Assembly (NCBI GenBank): GCA_964493695.1
Contig: CAZBPG010000002.1
Coordinates: 1-64,000, forward strand
Source of the DNA: Bog-950 sp964493695
GTDB lineage: Bacteria > Bacteroidota > Bacteroidia > Chitinophagales > LD1
Direction: 5' to 3'
Length of the DNA: 64,000 bases
Shown here: positions 25,208 through 35,000 of the stretch, piece by piece
Position numbering within the stretch: position 1 is the stretch's first letter
Layout: each line of letters opens with the position of its first letter
Program-made: the position numbers and the translations under genes
Notes under the pieces: generated by a model
What the model was told of the DNA's origin: nothing
The model's input: the letters and a program-made list of their open reading frames with translations, nothing else
Database searches by the model: none

Positions 25208-26614
25208 ATGAAGAATAAGCCGAGGAAAATTTTGAGCGATGTTGCTATTACGGATATGAGCGGCGAGGGAATGGGCGTAGCTCGTATTGACGGCAAGGTG
25301 ATTTTTGCCGAAAAAGCTGTACCGGGCGATGTGGTGGATGTGGAGGTGCGCAAAAGCAAAAAGAGTTTCTCAGAAGGGGTGATTGCAGAGCTGAAAACGG
25401 CTTCGTCATTACGTATAAAAGCAGAGTGTTCGCATTTTGGAGTTTGCGGTGGTTGTAAATGGCAACATATCAGTTATGCCGAGCAACTGAAATTCAAAAA
25501 GAAGATTGTAGCCGATACATTTGAGCGGATTGGCAAAATTGACTTCCCCGAAATGCCTGATGTACTGGGCTGCGAAAACAATTTTTTCTACCGCAACAAA
25601 CTGGAATTTGCTTTTACGGACAGGCGTTGGCTGACCGAAACCGAAATTAAAAGCGGAGCAACCTATGAGCATCGCAATGCATTGGGTTTTCACGTACCCG
25701 GAAGTTTTTCGGGAGTAATTGATATTGAAAAGTGTTTTCTGCAGGCTGACCCTTCCAACCTGATAAGAATTGCTGTAAAAGAGTTTGCGCTTAGTAACGG
25801 GTACACATTTTTTGATCTCAAAGACCAGAACGGTTTGTTGCGAAACCTGATGATTCGCACAACTTCTACAGGAGAAGTATTGGTACTGATTTCGTTTTAT
25901 GAAAACGATGAAGCGAAAGTTGAAACGCTTTTGAAATTTGTAAACGAAACATTTCCGCAAATTACTTCGCTGCAATACGTCATCAATAGCAAGCGCAACG
26001 ATACTATTTACGATCTTGAACCTAAAGTTTACAAAGGTCAAGATCACATTATAGAGCAACTCGGCAGCTACCGGTTTAAAATTGGAACCAAAAGCTTTTT
26101 TCAAACTAATTCTGTGCAGGCAAAAGTGTTGTACGACATAACGAAAGACTTTGCAGGTCTTAAACCCGATGATGTGGTTTACGATTTGTATACCGGTGTG
26201 GGAAGCATTGCGCTTTACGTTTCTGATTCCTGCAAACGGGTGGTTGGGGTTGAGTTGGTAGAAGCGGCTATTGCCGATGCAAAAGAAAATGCGAAACTGA
26301 ATTCGGCTTCCAACTGCACATTTTATGCAGGCGATATGCGTATGGTTTTAAAATCTGAGTTTATTGCGGCCAATGGCAAACCGGATGTGGTTATTACCGA
26401 CCCGCCACGTGCGGGCATGCATGAAGATGTCGTGAAAATGCTTTTGCAGTTAGAGGCTCCGAAGATTGTTTATGTAAGTTGTAACCCGGCTACACAAGCA
26501 CGCGATTTACAACTGCTTTCTGAAAAATACGAAGTGGCGCGTGTGCAACCGGTAGATATGTTTCCGCACACCACACATATCGAGAATGTAGCGGAGTTGC
26601 GGTTGAAACAGTAA
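25208..26614 (+). CDS. rlmD: 23S rRNA (uracil-C5)-methyltransferase, RlmD/RumA family
   Basis: A 468-residue SAM-dependent methyltransferase that makes m5U in 23S rRNA. An N-terminal TRAM domain (~10-65) is followed by the [4Fe-4S] ligands Cys74, Cys80 and Cys83 in CSHFGVCGGC with a fourth in IEKCFLQ. The SAM-binding motif is VYDLYTGVGSIALYV and the catalytic cysteine lies in VSCNPATQARDL. The match to RlmD rather than TrmA is based on the cluster and TRAM domain. The exact target uridine is inferred from family. Confidence 0.92.
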   Translation: MKNKPRKILSDVAITDMSGEGMGVARIDGKVIFAEKAVPGDVVDVEVRKSKKSFSEGVIAELKTASSLRIKAECSHFGVCGGCKWQHISYAEQLKFKKKIVADTFERIGKIDFPEMPDVLGCENNFFYRNKLEFAFTDRRWLTETEIKSGATYEHRNALGFHVPGSFSGVIDIEKCFLQADPSNLIRIAVKEFALSNGYTFFDLKDQNGLLRNLMIRTTSTGEVLVLISFYENDEAKVETLLKFVNETFPQITSLQYVINSKRNDTIYDLEPKVYKGQDHIIEQLGSYRFKIGTKSFFQTNSVQAKVLYDITKDFAGLKPDDVVYDLYTGVGSIALYVSDSCKRVVGVELVEAAIADAKENAKLNSASNCTFYAGDMRMVLKSEFIAANGKPDVVITDPPRAGMHEDVVKMLLQLEAPKIVYVSCNPATQARDLQLLSEKYEVARVQPVDMFPHTTHIENVAELRLKQ

Positions 26615-26674
26615 TCAACAGGCATTTTGTATTTTCCTTTTTACTTCTAAACTTGTAATCGTTTAAATGCCTTT

Positions 26675-27052
26675 ATGAATCTTGACGAAGAAATATACAA
26701 GTCGCTTCACGATGATTTAGAAATTTGCCGCGACTATATTCGGCAAATTGCCAACGGTATGGTGAGAGGTGAAGTAACCAAGTATCCCATTTTTGTGGCT
26801 ATCCGTGGAGAGAGCGATGTGGATCTGGGTTTGCCGATTGTAAGCCGCGCAGATTTTGACATCAGCTGGAACTTCAACGCCTCGCATCTTGAAGAATTTG
26901 TGAGCAAAGGAGTGGTGGTCCGTGAAAAAGCAAACGACTTTATTAAAGCGTATAAAAATCCTGCGGAGTATATGTGTGTATTTGTGGCGGAGGACGAAAA
27001 CGCCAGTTTTGTGTTTATGCCTTACGAAAAGGATGTAACAAATCTTAATTAA
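26675..27052 (+). CDS. Conserved hypothetical protein
   Basis: A 125-residue soluble protein that I cannot assign. It opens with an acidic helix (MNLDEEIYKSLHDDLEICRD) and then has alternating strands and helices (YPIFVAIRGESDVDLGLPIV), ending with a strand pair CVFVAEDENASFVFMPY. It has no signal peptide or membrane segment. It follows rlmD by 60 bases and overlaps the convergent apaG by eight bases. Confidence 0.75.
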   Translation: MNLDEEIYKSLHDDLEICRDYIRQIANGMVRGEVTKYPIFVAIRGESDVDLGLPIVSRADFDISWNFNASHLEEFVSKGVVVREKANDFIKAYKNPAEYMCVFVAEDENASFVFMPYEKDVTNLN

Positions 27053-27431
27053 GAATTACCGGAGCAATCAACTTAAAGGCCGGAATCTTTACTTCAAACT
27101 CTTTGCGCTCCTGTTTGTTTTCGAAAACATAAATGCCCTCCATTTTTCCTATTGCCGTAAGCAGGTTACAGCCGGATACGTATTGAAAGGAATCACCGGG
27201 ATATAGCACCGGCTGCCGGCCAACTACTCCATCGCCTTCTACTATGCGCCTATCGAAATTAGAGTCTGTAATTTTCCATTTCCTTCTTAACAACTGAATG
27301 GTAAAACTGTTATGGTTGAAAAGAGTGATGTGATAGGCAAAGAAGAATTCACTCTTCAGAACATTGGAATGTTCCGGTTGGAAAATAGTTTCTACCTGAA
27401 CTTCGACCCCTGATGTAATGAGTGTTTCCAT
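27045..27431 (-). CDS. apaG: ApaG (DUF525) domain protein
   Basis: A 128-residue protein made of the single ApaG immunoglobulin-like fold, including FFFAYHITLFNHN, QLLRRKWKITDSN, the nucleotide-loop-like EGDGVVGRQPVLYPGDSFQY and the closing IPAFKLIAP. The start ATG at 27431 gives the standard family length. A longer reading adds 22 unrelated residues. ApaG is linked to Co2+/Mg2+ tolerance and diadenosine tetraphosphate metabolism in enterobacteria, but its role here is unknown. Confidence 0.9.
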   Translation of the reverse strand: METLITSGVEVQVETIFQPEHSNVLKSEFFFAYHITLFNHNSFTIQLLRRKWKITDSNFDRRIVEGDGVVGRQPVLYPGDSFQYVSGCNLLTAIGKMEGIYVFENKQERKEFEVKIPAFKLIAPVILN

Positions 27432-27554
27432 TTGCAAATTGAATGTAGCTTCTCTTTTTAGAAAAACAAATTCTTGAAGTGCTTTCGCGGACCGCACAGA
27501 CTCCGCAAAAAAAGAAATCTACTTCTGTGCTTTTTTGTGAAGTCTGTGTGAATT

Positions 27555-28172
27555 TTAATGAACGTGTTGTGTTTGCGGTTTTAAAAAGTTGGTGATGTTA
27601 TTTTTAACCCGCATGTACGCAGTATCGAAATCGTGGTTAACAACAATCTTATCAAACTTATCTGCATAGGTCAGTTCTTCTTCGCTGCGCTTTATTCTCG
27701 CTTTCAAACTCTTCGCATCTTCTGTTCCCCGGTTCTTCAGGCGATTGATAAGCGACTCTTTAGAGGGCGGAGCAATAAAAATAGTAAGACAATCGTTGCC
27801 GAATTGCTTCTTCAGATTCAACGCTCCTTTTACATCAATATCAAACACCACCACTTTGCGTTGTCTCCATATTCTTTCCACTTCTTCCTTTAAGGTGCCG
27901 TAAAACTTGCCGGGATAAACTTCTTCGTGTTCAACAAACTCATTCGCGGAAATTTTCTTCCTGAACTCATCAGCCGAAATAAAATAATAGTGATGTCCGT
28001 TTTCTTCACCGCTGCGTTTTTCGCGGGTGGTACAGGAAACAGAAAACACCAAAGCCGGGTTATGCTGCAATAATTTTTTTACAATAGAAGATTTTCCCGC
28101 CCCGCTTGGTGCAGTAATAACAATTAATTTTTTTGGGGGAATAAGAACTCTTGTAAAACTATGTCCGCTCAT
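27555..28172 (-). CDS. gmk: Guanylate kinase
   Basis: Phosphorylates GMP to GDP with ATP. The 205-residue protein has the P-loop APSGAGKSS, the GMP-binding segment SCTTREKRSGEENGHHYYF, and the lid motif ending RIKRSEEEL. It has a 14-residue N-terminal extension before the P-loop strand, common in Bacteroidota homologues. It follows yicC on the same strand, separated only by a CCCCTAAA repeat, and the yicC-gmk pairing is conserved in many bacteria. Confidence 0.96.
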   Translation of the reverse strand: MSGHSFTRVLIPPKKLIVITAPSGAGKSSIVKKLLQHNPALVFSVSCTTREKRSGEENGHHYYFISADEFRKKISANEFVEHEEVYPGKFYGTLKEEVERIWRQRKVVVFDIDVKGALNLKKQFGNDCLTIFIAPPSKESLINRLKNRGTEDAKSLKARIKRSEEELTYADKFDKIVVNHDFDTAYMRVKNNITNFLKPQTQHVH

Positions 28173-28179
28173 TTGTATT

Positions 28180-28207
28180 AAGCCCCCTTTAGGGGATTTA
28201 GGGGTTT
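28180..28207. repeat. CCCCTAAA repeat between yicC and gmk
   Basis: The inverse complement of the left arm of the 3506-3579 repeat. It fills the yicC-gmk junction and supplies part of the yicC stop codon (28206-28208), so the element inserted at, or expanded to, the very end of the gene. Confidence 0.65.
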
Positions 28208-29084
28208 AAAGAATATTGTTTGTTTGTTCCTTTATTTTCTCCAGTTCATCTTTCATGTTCACTACAATCTTCTGCATTACGGCATCATTGGCTTTAGAGC
28301 CTACTGTATTTATTTCCCTTCCTAATTCTTGTGCAATAAAATTCAGTTTCCTTCCCTTCAGTTCTTCTTTATCCGCAATAGAAGTTTTAAAATAATCACA
28401 GTGCGATTTTAAACGTGTAAGTTCTTCGGTAATGTCCAGTTTTTCGATGTAGTAAATTACTTCCTGCTCAAACCGGTTCTGGTCAATCTTATCCTTCTGT
28501 ATAAAAGTATCCAGATTGTTTTTAAGCCGTTCGCGAATTTCTTTCACTCTGCGCTTATCTTCTAAACATAGTTCGGTTGAAAGCTTAACGATGTTTGATA
28601 TCCGCAAAGTCAATTCCGTTGCAAGCGATTTCCCTTCGGTTATCCGAAAAGATTCTACTTCAGCAATTGCTTTTGCTAAAAGTTCTTCAATACGGTTTAG
28701 TTCATCTTCACTGGCTTCTTCATGGCTTTCGCCAATTACATCGGGCATTTTTAAAATAGTGGGGAGAAGATTTTCGGTGCTTGCTCCTATTTCATCGGCA
28801 ATAGCTTTAAATTCTTCAAAGTAAGATTTAATCAATTCCCGGTTCAGCGATAATTCACTGGACGCTGTGTTGTGTTCCAGTGTAATGTAAATATCAATTT
28901 TCCCACGCTGCAAAACACCGGTAGCTTTATTGCGCAGCGCATATTCATATTCGCGGTATTTGCTCGGCAGTTTAATGCTCAGGTCAAGACCTTTCTGACT
29001 GTTGAGTGACTTAATCTCAACGTTCACCGTTCGTTCGTCTATTTGTCCGGTGGCTTTTCCAAAGCCGGTCATTGATTTTAGCAT
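28206..29084 (-). CDS. yicC: YicC-family endoribonuclease
   Basis: A 292-residue protein with the family opening MLKSMTGFGKA and the C-terminal block GRKLNFIAQELGREINTVGSKANDA. The YicC/YloC family has been described as an endoribonuclease involved in RNA turnover. The middle is a long alpha-helical region. It is the upstream partner of gmk. Confidence 0.92.
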   Translation of the reverse strand: MLKSMTGFGKATGQIDERTVNVEIKSLNSQKGLDLSIKLPSKYREYEYALRNKATGVLQRGKIDIYITLEHNTASSELSLNRELIKSYFEEFKAIADEIGASTENLLPTILKMPDVIGESHEEASEDELNRIEELLAKAIAEVESFRITEGKSLATELTLRISNIVKLSTELCLEDKRRVKEIRERLKNNLDTFIQKDKIDQNRFEQEVIYYIEKLDITEELTRLKSHCDYFKTSIADKEELKGRKLNFIAQELGREINTVGSKANDAVMQKIVVNMKDELEKIKEQTNNIL

Positions 29085-29129
29085 GGGGCGAATGTAGAAA
29101 ATACCTTGAAACGATGATTCAGGTATGGC

Positions 29130-30065
29130 TTACTCCAAAATCATATCATCGCTATCCGGTTCTTCTTTGGGCTTGTTGAACATTTTAATGTTGCCGGCAA
29201 ATGAAACCATATACACCCCGCTGAAGATTAAAACGGCTGAAAGAATTTTTTCGAAAGTGATTTTATCTTTTCCTACGGAGATAGAAATAATGGTGGCCAA
29301 AATTGGTTGCATGTAAATATAGGCGCCAACTACACTCGAATGTACTTCGCGCAGGGCAAGCATATTTAACAGGTAGGCAAGAAAAGTAGTGCATACAATA
29401 ACGAAAACTACCGCTGCCCATGTTTGAGAGGAAAAAATATGCCATTCAATTTGATTGAACTGTTGCAATCCGAAAGCAGTAACCGGTATCAGTCCGAAAA
29501 AGAAAACCCATTTCACCACTGTAAGCGGATGATACTTTTTCATCAGTGGACGGACCATAACTAAATAGATGGCATAAGAAGTTGCATTAATCAGAATAAA
29601 CAAATCGCCAAGCAAAGTTTCGCTGGAGAAATTGAAACCTCTACCTGCAAGAATCACCAGCGCACCGCTTAAGCCCAGAATGAGTCCGGTAATTTTTTTC
29701 CATGTTGCTTTTTCGTGATTCATAAAGAACGAAAAAACAAAAACCAGAATAGGTGTCATTATCATTATCAGTGCGGCATTGATGGGGGTGGTGATACTCA
29801 GCCCTGCGAAAAACATTTCCTGGTTAATGACTACACCAAACATGCCGCAAACGATCAGCAGCAGAAAATCTTTCTTTTCTATTTTCTCCTCCAGCCACAA
29901 CCGGTGGAGTATGAAAAACAAAATAGTAGTAATGGAAACACGAATGAAAATAAAACCGAAAGGCTTGATAAACTCCGGCATTACCAGTTTGGTAACCGTA
30001 AAACCTGCACCGTAAAACAGATTGACGATAAAAAGAAAAAGGTGTGCGCGAAGCGATTTATTCAT
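29130..30065 (-). CDS. DMT-superfamily transporter with two EamA domains
   Basis: A 311-residue inner-membrane protein with ten predicted hydrophobic helices in two EamA repeats (roughly residues 8-140 and 150-290). The ATG at 30065 is chosen because the protein then starts with a short basic cap (MNKSLRAH) ahead of helix 1. The longer frame to 30110 runs into the upstream oxidoreductase gene. EamA carriers usually export metabolites or amino acids. The substrate is unknown. Confidence 0.88.
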   Translation of the reverse strand: MNKSLRAHLFLFIVNLFYGAGFTVTKLVMPEFIKPFGFIFIRVSITTILFFILHRLWLEEKIEKKDFLLLIVCGMFGVVINQEMFFAGLSITTPINAALIMIMTPILVFVFSFFMNHEKATWKKITGLILGLSGALVILAGRGFNFSSETLLGDLFILINATSYAIYLVMVRPLMKKYHPLTVVKWVFFFGLIPVTAFGLQQFNQIEWHIFSSQTWAAVVFVIVCTTFLAYLLNMLALREVHSSVVGAYIYMQPILATIISISVGKDKITFEKILSAVLIFSGVYMVSFAGNIKMFNKPKEEPDSDDMILE

Positions 30066-30091
30066 CGGGGCGAAAATAAAATACGTTGTGG

Positions 30092-31630
30092 TTAAACCGC
30101 ATTCGCACACGTTATGCCATCCATAGCGGCACTTACAATGCCACCGGCATAACCTGCGCCTTCGCCACAGGGAAACAAATTACTGATTTGCGGATGCCTG
30201 CAAGTTTCCTTGCTCCTGGGTATCCTCACCGGGCTTGAAGTCCGGCTCTCCACGCCCACCAGCACAGCTTCGTTGGTCCGGTAGCCTTTCATCTTTTTGC
30301 CGAAATCAACTAAGGCTTCGCGCAAACTTTGCATAACAAAAGAAGGCAGCACATTTTTCAGTTCTGTAGCAATAATTCCCGGAGCATAAGAGGTGCGCGG
30401 CAGCGAGGCTGATGTTTTATTCTGAATAAAATCTTCCATGCATTGTGCAGGTGCCTGAATGCTGCCGGTGGCGGCAAATGCTTTCTGCTCTATCTGCTTT
30501 TGAAACTCGAGCGCGGCTAAAGCTCCATGCACTGAAAGATATTTCCAGTTCTCTGCATCTACACTCACTACTATGCCGCTGTTGGCAAAAGGACCGTTGC
30601 GTGCGCTGGAACTCCAGCCGTTCACCACCGTTTCTTTTGCATCGGTCATAGCCGGTGCTATTACCCCGCCCGGACACATGCAAAATGAAAACACTCCCCG
30701 GTTACATGCCTGTGTTACTAAACTGTAACTTGACGGAGGAAGAAACTCTCCGCGTGCTCCCCGCTTGTATTGAATAGAGTCTATCAATGATTGCGGATGT
30801 TCTACACGCACACCGAGTGCAAAGGGTTTGGCTTCTATCAGAATATTCTTGCGATGAAGCAATTCAAAAATATCGCGTGCCGAGTGACCGGTGGCAAGAA
30901 TTACATTTTGACAAGCCAGCTCATCGCCATCGGCACAAACAATTTTGCTGATGCTATTCTTCTCTATTTTAAAATCAACTGCTTTTTTGTTGAAGTGAAC
31001 TTCTCCACCGGCTTCAATAATAGTCTGCCGCATGTTTTCGATAATGCGCGGGAGCTTGTTGGTGCCGATATGCGGGTGCGCTTCGTAACCTATGCGTTCA
31101 TCGGCACCGTGCTGAATAAATACATCCAGCACTTTTTTTATATCGCCACGCTTGGTGCTGCGGGTGTAAAGTTTTCCATCGCTGTAAGTACCGGCACCAC
31201 CCTCGCCAAAACAGTAATTACTTTCGGGGTTTACCAGCAGCTTTTTGTTGAGCAGCGATAAATCTTTAATGCGCTCCCGCGAAGGTTTGCCGCGCTCTAA
31301 AATGATGGGTTTAATACCGCGCTCCAACAATTGCAATGCCGCATACATTCCTGCCGGACCCATGCCAATGATGTGACAGGTTTTTTGATTGCTTACTTTC
31401 TGAAACGCAAATGTTCTCAGTTCCTGCTTAAAGGTTTCATCCTTTAGATATACATCGGCCTTGAGCAAAACAATTACCTGCGGCTTGCGCGCATCTAAAG
31501 ATTTACGCACCGGATGAACGTATGATATGTCGTTTACAAAAACACGGGCGGCTAAAGCGACTTGCTTTTTTACCTCATCGGCATCGGCTGCCTGTTCGGG
31601 AGTAAGTTTGAGTTCTACAGTAATGGGCAT
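30092..31630 (-). CDS. FAD-dependent oxidoreductase of the COG2509 type
   Basis: A 512-residue flavoprotein. After an N-terminal domain of about 85 residues (VELKLTPEQAADADEVKKQ) comes the dinucleotide-binding motif IIGMGPAGMYAALQL, then the characteristic FGEGGAGTYSDGKLYTR loop. A second FAD-contact motif, VILATGHSARD, is followed by the C-terminal FPCGEGAGYAGGIVSAAMDG. The family is widespread and its physiological substrate unknown. It is 26 bases upstream of the DMT carrier and may be co-transcribed with it. Confidence 0.87.
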   Translation of the reverse strand: MPITVELKLTPEQAADADEVKKQVALAARVFVNDISYVHPVRKSLDARKPQVIVLLKADVYLKDETFKQELRTFAFQKVSNQKTCHIIGMGPAGMYAALQLLERGIKPIILERGKPSRERIKDLSLLNKKLLVNPESNYCFGEGGAGTYSDGKLYTRSTKRGDIKKVLDVFIQHGADERIGYEAHPHIGTNKLPRIIENMRQTIIEAGGEVHFNKKAVDFKIEKNSISKIVCADGDELACQNVILATGHSARDIFELLHRKNILIEAKPFALGVRVEHPQSLIDSIQYKRGARGEFLPPSSYSLVTQACNRGVFSFCMCPGGVIAPAMTDAKETVVNGWSSSARNGPFANSGIVVSVDAENWKYLSVHGALAALEFQKQIEQKAFAATGSIQAPAQCMEDFIQNKTSASLPRTSYAPGIIATELKNVLPSFVMQSLREALVDFGKKMKGYRTNEAVLVGVESRTSSPVRIPRSKETCRHPQISNLFPCGEGAGYAGGIVSAAMDGITCANAV

Positions 31631-31782
31631 GGTTAGGTTTTTATCCTAAAACGGGGCGAAGGTAAGTGCAAAGAGCAAAAGGCAAAATGTAATACAGTGA
31701 AGCACTATCACAGCAAACCGGCCAAAGCCAGGAAGATTCCTTCAATAGTTGTGCTAAAGGAGGAGGAGTTTTTGAAGATGAT

Positions 31783-31810
31783 AAACCCCTAAGCGCCTAA
31801 AGGAGACTTA
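31783..31810. repeat. Degraded CCCCTAAA repeat
   Basis: AAACCCCTAAGCGCCTAAAG plus GAGACTTA is a diverged copy of the 3506 and 28180 repeats. It lies in the 427-base spacer 31631-32057, which has no gene and otherwise holds only the palindrome at 31901. Confidence 0.5.
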
Positions 31811-31900
31811 AACAGCCAAATGCTAAACTACGAAGCCCGATAAGTAGTGATTAATGGTAATTATGTGCCCTGAGATATTGTTTATGACTACAGAGTAATC

Positions 31901-31981
31901 AATAGAATTCTTCGGATAATAGTACTAACCCCTTTATCTGGTAGATAAAGGGGTTAGTACTATTATCCGAAGAATTCTATT
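31901..31981. repeat. Perfect 39-bp inverted repeat (81-bp hairpin)
   Basis: Bases 31901-31939 are exactly complementary to 31943-31981, leaving a 3-nt loop. The arms begin AATAGAATTCTTCGGATAAT. It is by far the strongest hairpin in the window, 77 bases beyond the stop of the large T9SS gene. No T tract follows on the minus strand. It could be a cruciform-forming element, a MITE-like insertion, or a fold-back assembly artefact. Confidence 0.8.
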
Positions 31982-32057
31982 TAACGGGCTTTGAAAACTA
32001 AATGGTTGGGATAGAGATAAATCCAAACCGCTTTTTAGTGATAAGCCCCCGCAGATA

Positions 32058-35000
32058 TCATCTCACCAAAGTCACATTCCCTTTCCTCACAATGCGCTCG
32101 CCATCTTTGTCATCGGCAGTTACCATCCACACATATACCCCCAGCGGCTGGTCGAGCCCGTTATAGCGGCCGTCCCATCCCTGCCGTATATCGGTGGTGG
32201 AGAAAACCAGATTGCCCCAGCGGTTGTAAACAGCAAACTCGCGCAGCTTTTCAATATTCAGGTAGCGTACAATGCGGAAAACATCGTTCACTCCGCTGCC
32301 ATCGGGCGAAAACGCGGTGGGGATGTCGAGGATGGTATAAGGCACTACGGTTATCAGCACCGAGTCAATATTCAGGCAGCCGTATTCATCAATGGCAAAC
32401 AACTCATACCACTGGGTTTGCTGAGGCTGGGCTTTGGTGTTTAAATCGTAAGGGTCATCGAGCCAGGTAGAAGGGTTCCAGAAATAAGTGCTTTCGTTGG
32501 TATAGCCGTGCAGTTCGGCACGGGTATCGCGCCAGATGGCGGTATCCGGTCCGGCATCCACCACCGGCAGTGGATGAACAATCACCACCGTCACCGCGCT
32601 GTCGCTGAAACAATCGTTAGAAACGGTAATCACATAATTAGTAGAAGTGTCGGGCATGGCAAACGGGTCGTTCACGTACGGATTATTCAAACCGGTGTGC
32701 GGTGTCCATTCATAATAGAAACCACCGGAGGCATGCAACTGCACCGGTCGCCCCTGGCAGCCATCGAACAGCGGGTCGCACACCGCAGTAACCGGAAACT
32801 GCACATTCAGCGTAACCGTATCGTAGCTCACACAACCATGCACATTGGTAGCAGTTACATAATAAGTAGTTGTGTCCAGCGGGTTAGCAACCGGGTTGGC
32901 AATAGTGGTGGAAGAAAGCGAAGGCTCGGCATTCCACACGTAAGTGTAAGCACCGGTTACGTTCAGTTGAATAGGGTCGCCCAAACATACATACGCCACC
33001 TGCGGAGTGGTTGTAAGAGCAGAAGGAAAGTAAACCAGTATTAAAGTAGAATCGCGGTTCACACAACCCCAGGCACTGGTGCCGGTTACATAATATTTGG
33101 TAGTAACCGTTGGTGTAGCCACCGGATTGGCAATGTTGGTTGCACTGAGGGTGGCATCGGCATCCCACAAATAAGTTTGTGCATCGTTGGCCTGCAACTG
33201 GATAGACTCGGTAATGCAGATACTATCCAGCGGATTTAAACCCAGTGCCGGCAGCGGATGAACAAGTATCAGCACCGAATCGCTTTTGCTGTAGCAGTAG
33301 TTGGAAATAGTGATGATGTAAAAAGTAGTATCCGGTGGAAAGAAACCGGGGCTGAGTAACAGCGGGTCGGTGAGGAAGGTAGTCGGGTTCCAGCTGTAAG
33401 CCGAAGAACCCTGATTGATAACGTTCACATAAGCCGTATCGCGCTCGCAAATATCTACCGTGGCATCTACAATTACATTCAGGTTCGGGTCCAGCACAAA
33501 CACCGAAACCGAATCGGTTAACCGGCAACCGTTGGCATCGGTTCCCAAAACAGCATAAGTGGTGTTAACCGCAGGGGTAGAAACCGGATTGGCAACCGTT
33601 GTGGAATTTAAACCGGTACCGGGGCTCCATAAGTAACTCACCCCACCGGTGGCGTTCAGTTGCACACTCGGATGAAAATTACCGGGGTTCAGACAAACCG
33701 AAGTATCCGGTCCGGCATTAATCTGCGGAACAGGGTAGAAGGTAATGTGCACACTGTCGCTGTTTACGCATTGCGAGGCATCGGTTACCACTACGGCATA
33801 CGTAATGGCATTAGGCGGTGGCGGTGTAGCCACCGGGCTTGAACCGGTAGGGTTGTTCAGTCCGGTTATCGGGCTCCACTGGTAACTCACCCCCCCGTGC
33901 GAATACAACTGAGCCGAAGTAAACGGGCAGATGGTGGTATCGTTCGAAATGTTCACCACCGGTAAAGGGTTCACGGTAATGTTTTGGGTTTTTACATCGG
34001 TGCAGTTTTCGGCAGTAGTAACCGTAAGGCTGATAGTATAGTTACCGGTAGCCGTATAAGTTACCGATGGGGTGGTTTGGGTGCTCGTGGTGCCGTTGCC
34101 GAAATTCCAGTTCTGCGATGCAATGTTACCGGTGCTGGTGTTGGTAATGCTCACCGGTTGGTTCAGACAGGTAGGCCCGATGGTATAATCCGCCACCGGT
34201 GCCGGAAACACCGTCAGGCTTTTCTGCATCGTGTCTTTACAGCCTTTATCGTTCTGACTGATTAGCGTTACGTTATAGGTGCCCGGTGAAGTATAAAAGT
34301 GGCCGGGACTGGCCTGAGTGGAAGAGTTACCATCGCCAAAATTCCATTTCCACTGCGTAATAGGCCCACCGGTAGAAACCGTTCCGTCTGTAAACTGGGC
34401 GGTGGCATCGCTGCAAATATCAGCCGTGGTAAAGTCTGTGCTGAAACTCGGATACACATACACCAATGCACGGGTGGTGTCTTCACAGGTCTGTCCGCCT
34501 GCGGCACCCTTGTAGGCAATAAGGGTAACTAAATAAGCACCGGTATCCGGGTAAGTAAAAGTAGGGCTTTGAACATTCGAAGTATCGTTGGTTACACCCG
34601 GTACACCAAAATCCCAGTGATACCAGATAGGATTGGTAACCGGTGGCGGGTTGTACGAATTGTTGATGAAGCTTACATTATAACTTTGGCAGTTAATGGA
34701 AAAAACACCCACACCGGTAACCGGATTAATACCAAAGCTCGGAATGTTGGCAATGGGAATGTTGCACTGCGTAACATTAAACTGAAAGTCTCTGCGCATT
34801 ACACTCAGCAACACACCGTTGCGGTATTCGCTCACGCAAACCGCTACCACAAACATTCCTATGGTGTTCGGAGTTCCCGTCAGCAAACCGGTGGCCGGGT
34901 CTATCTGTAAGTTGTTATTGCCCGATGGATTGTTCAGAAAATTAGCGGGGCTGAAAGGCGAATTATAAAACACTGGATTGTAGGGTGGCGAAGGGGGCAC

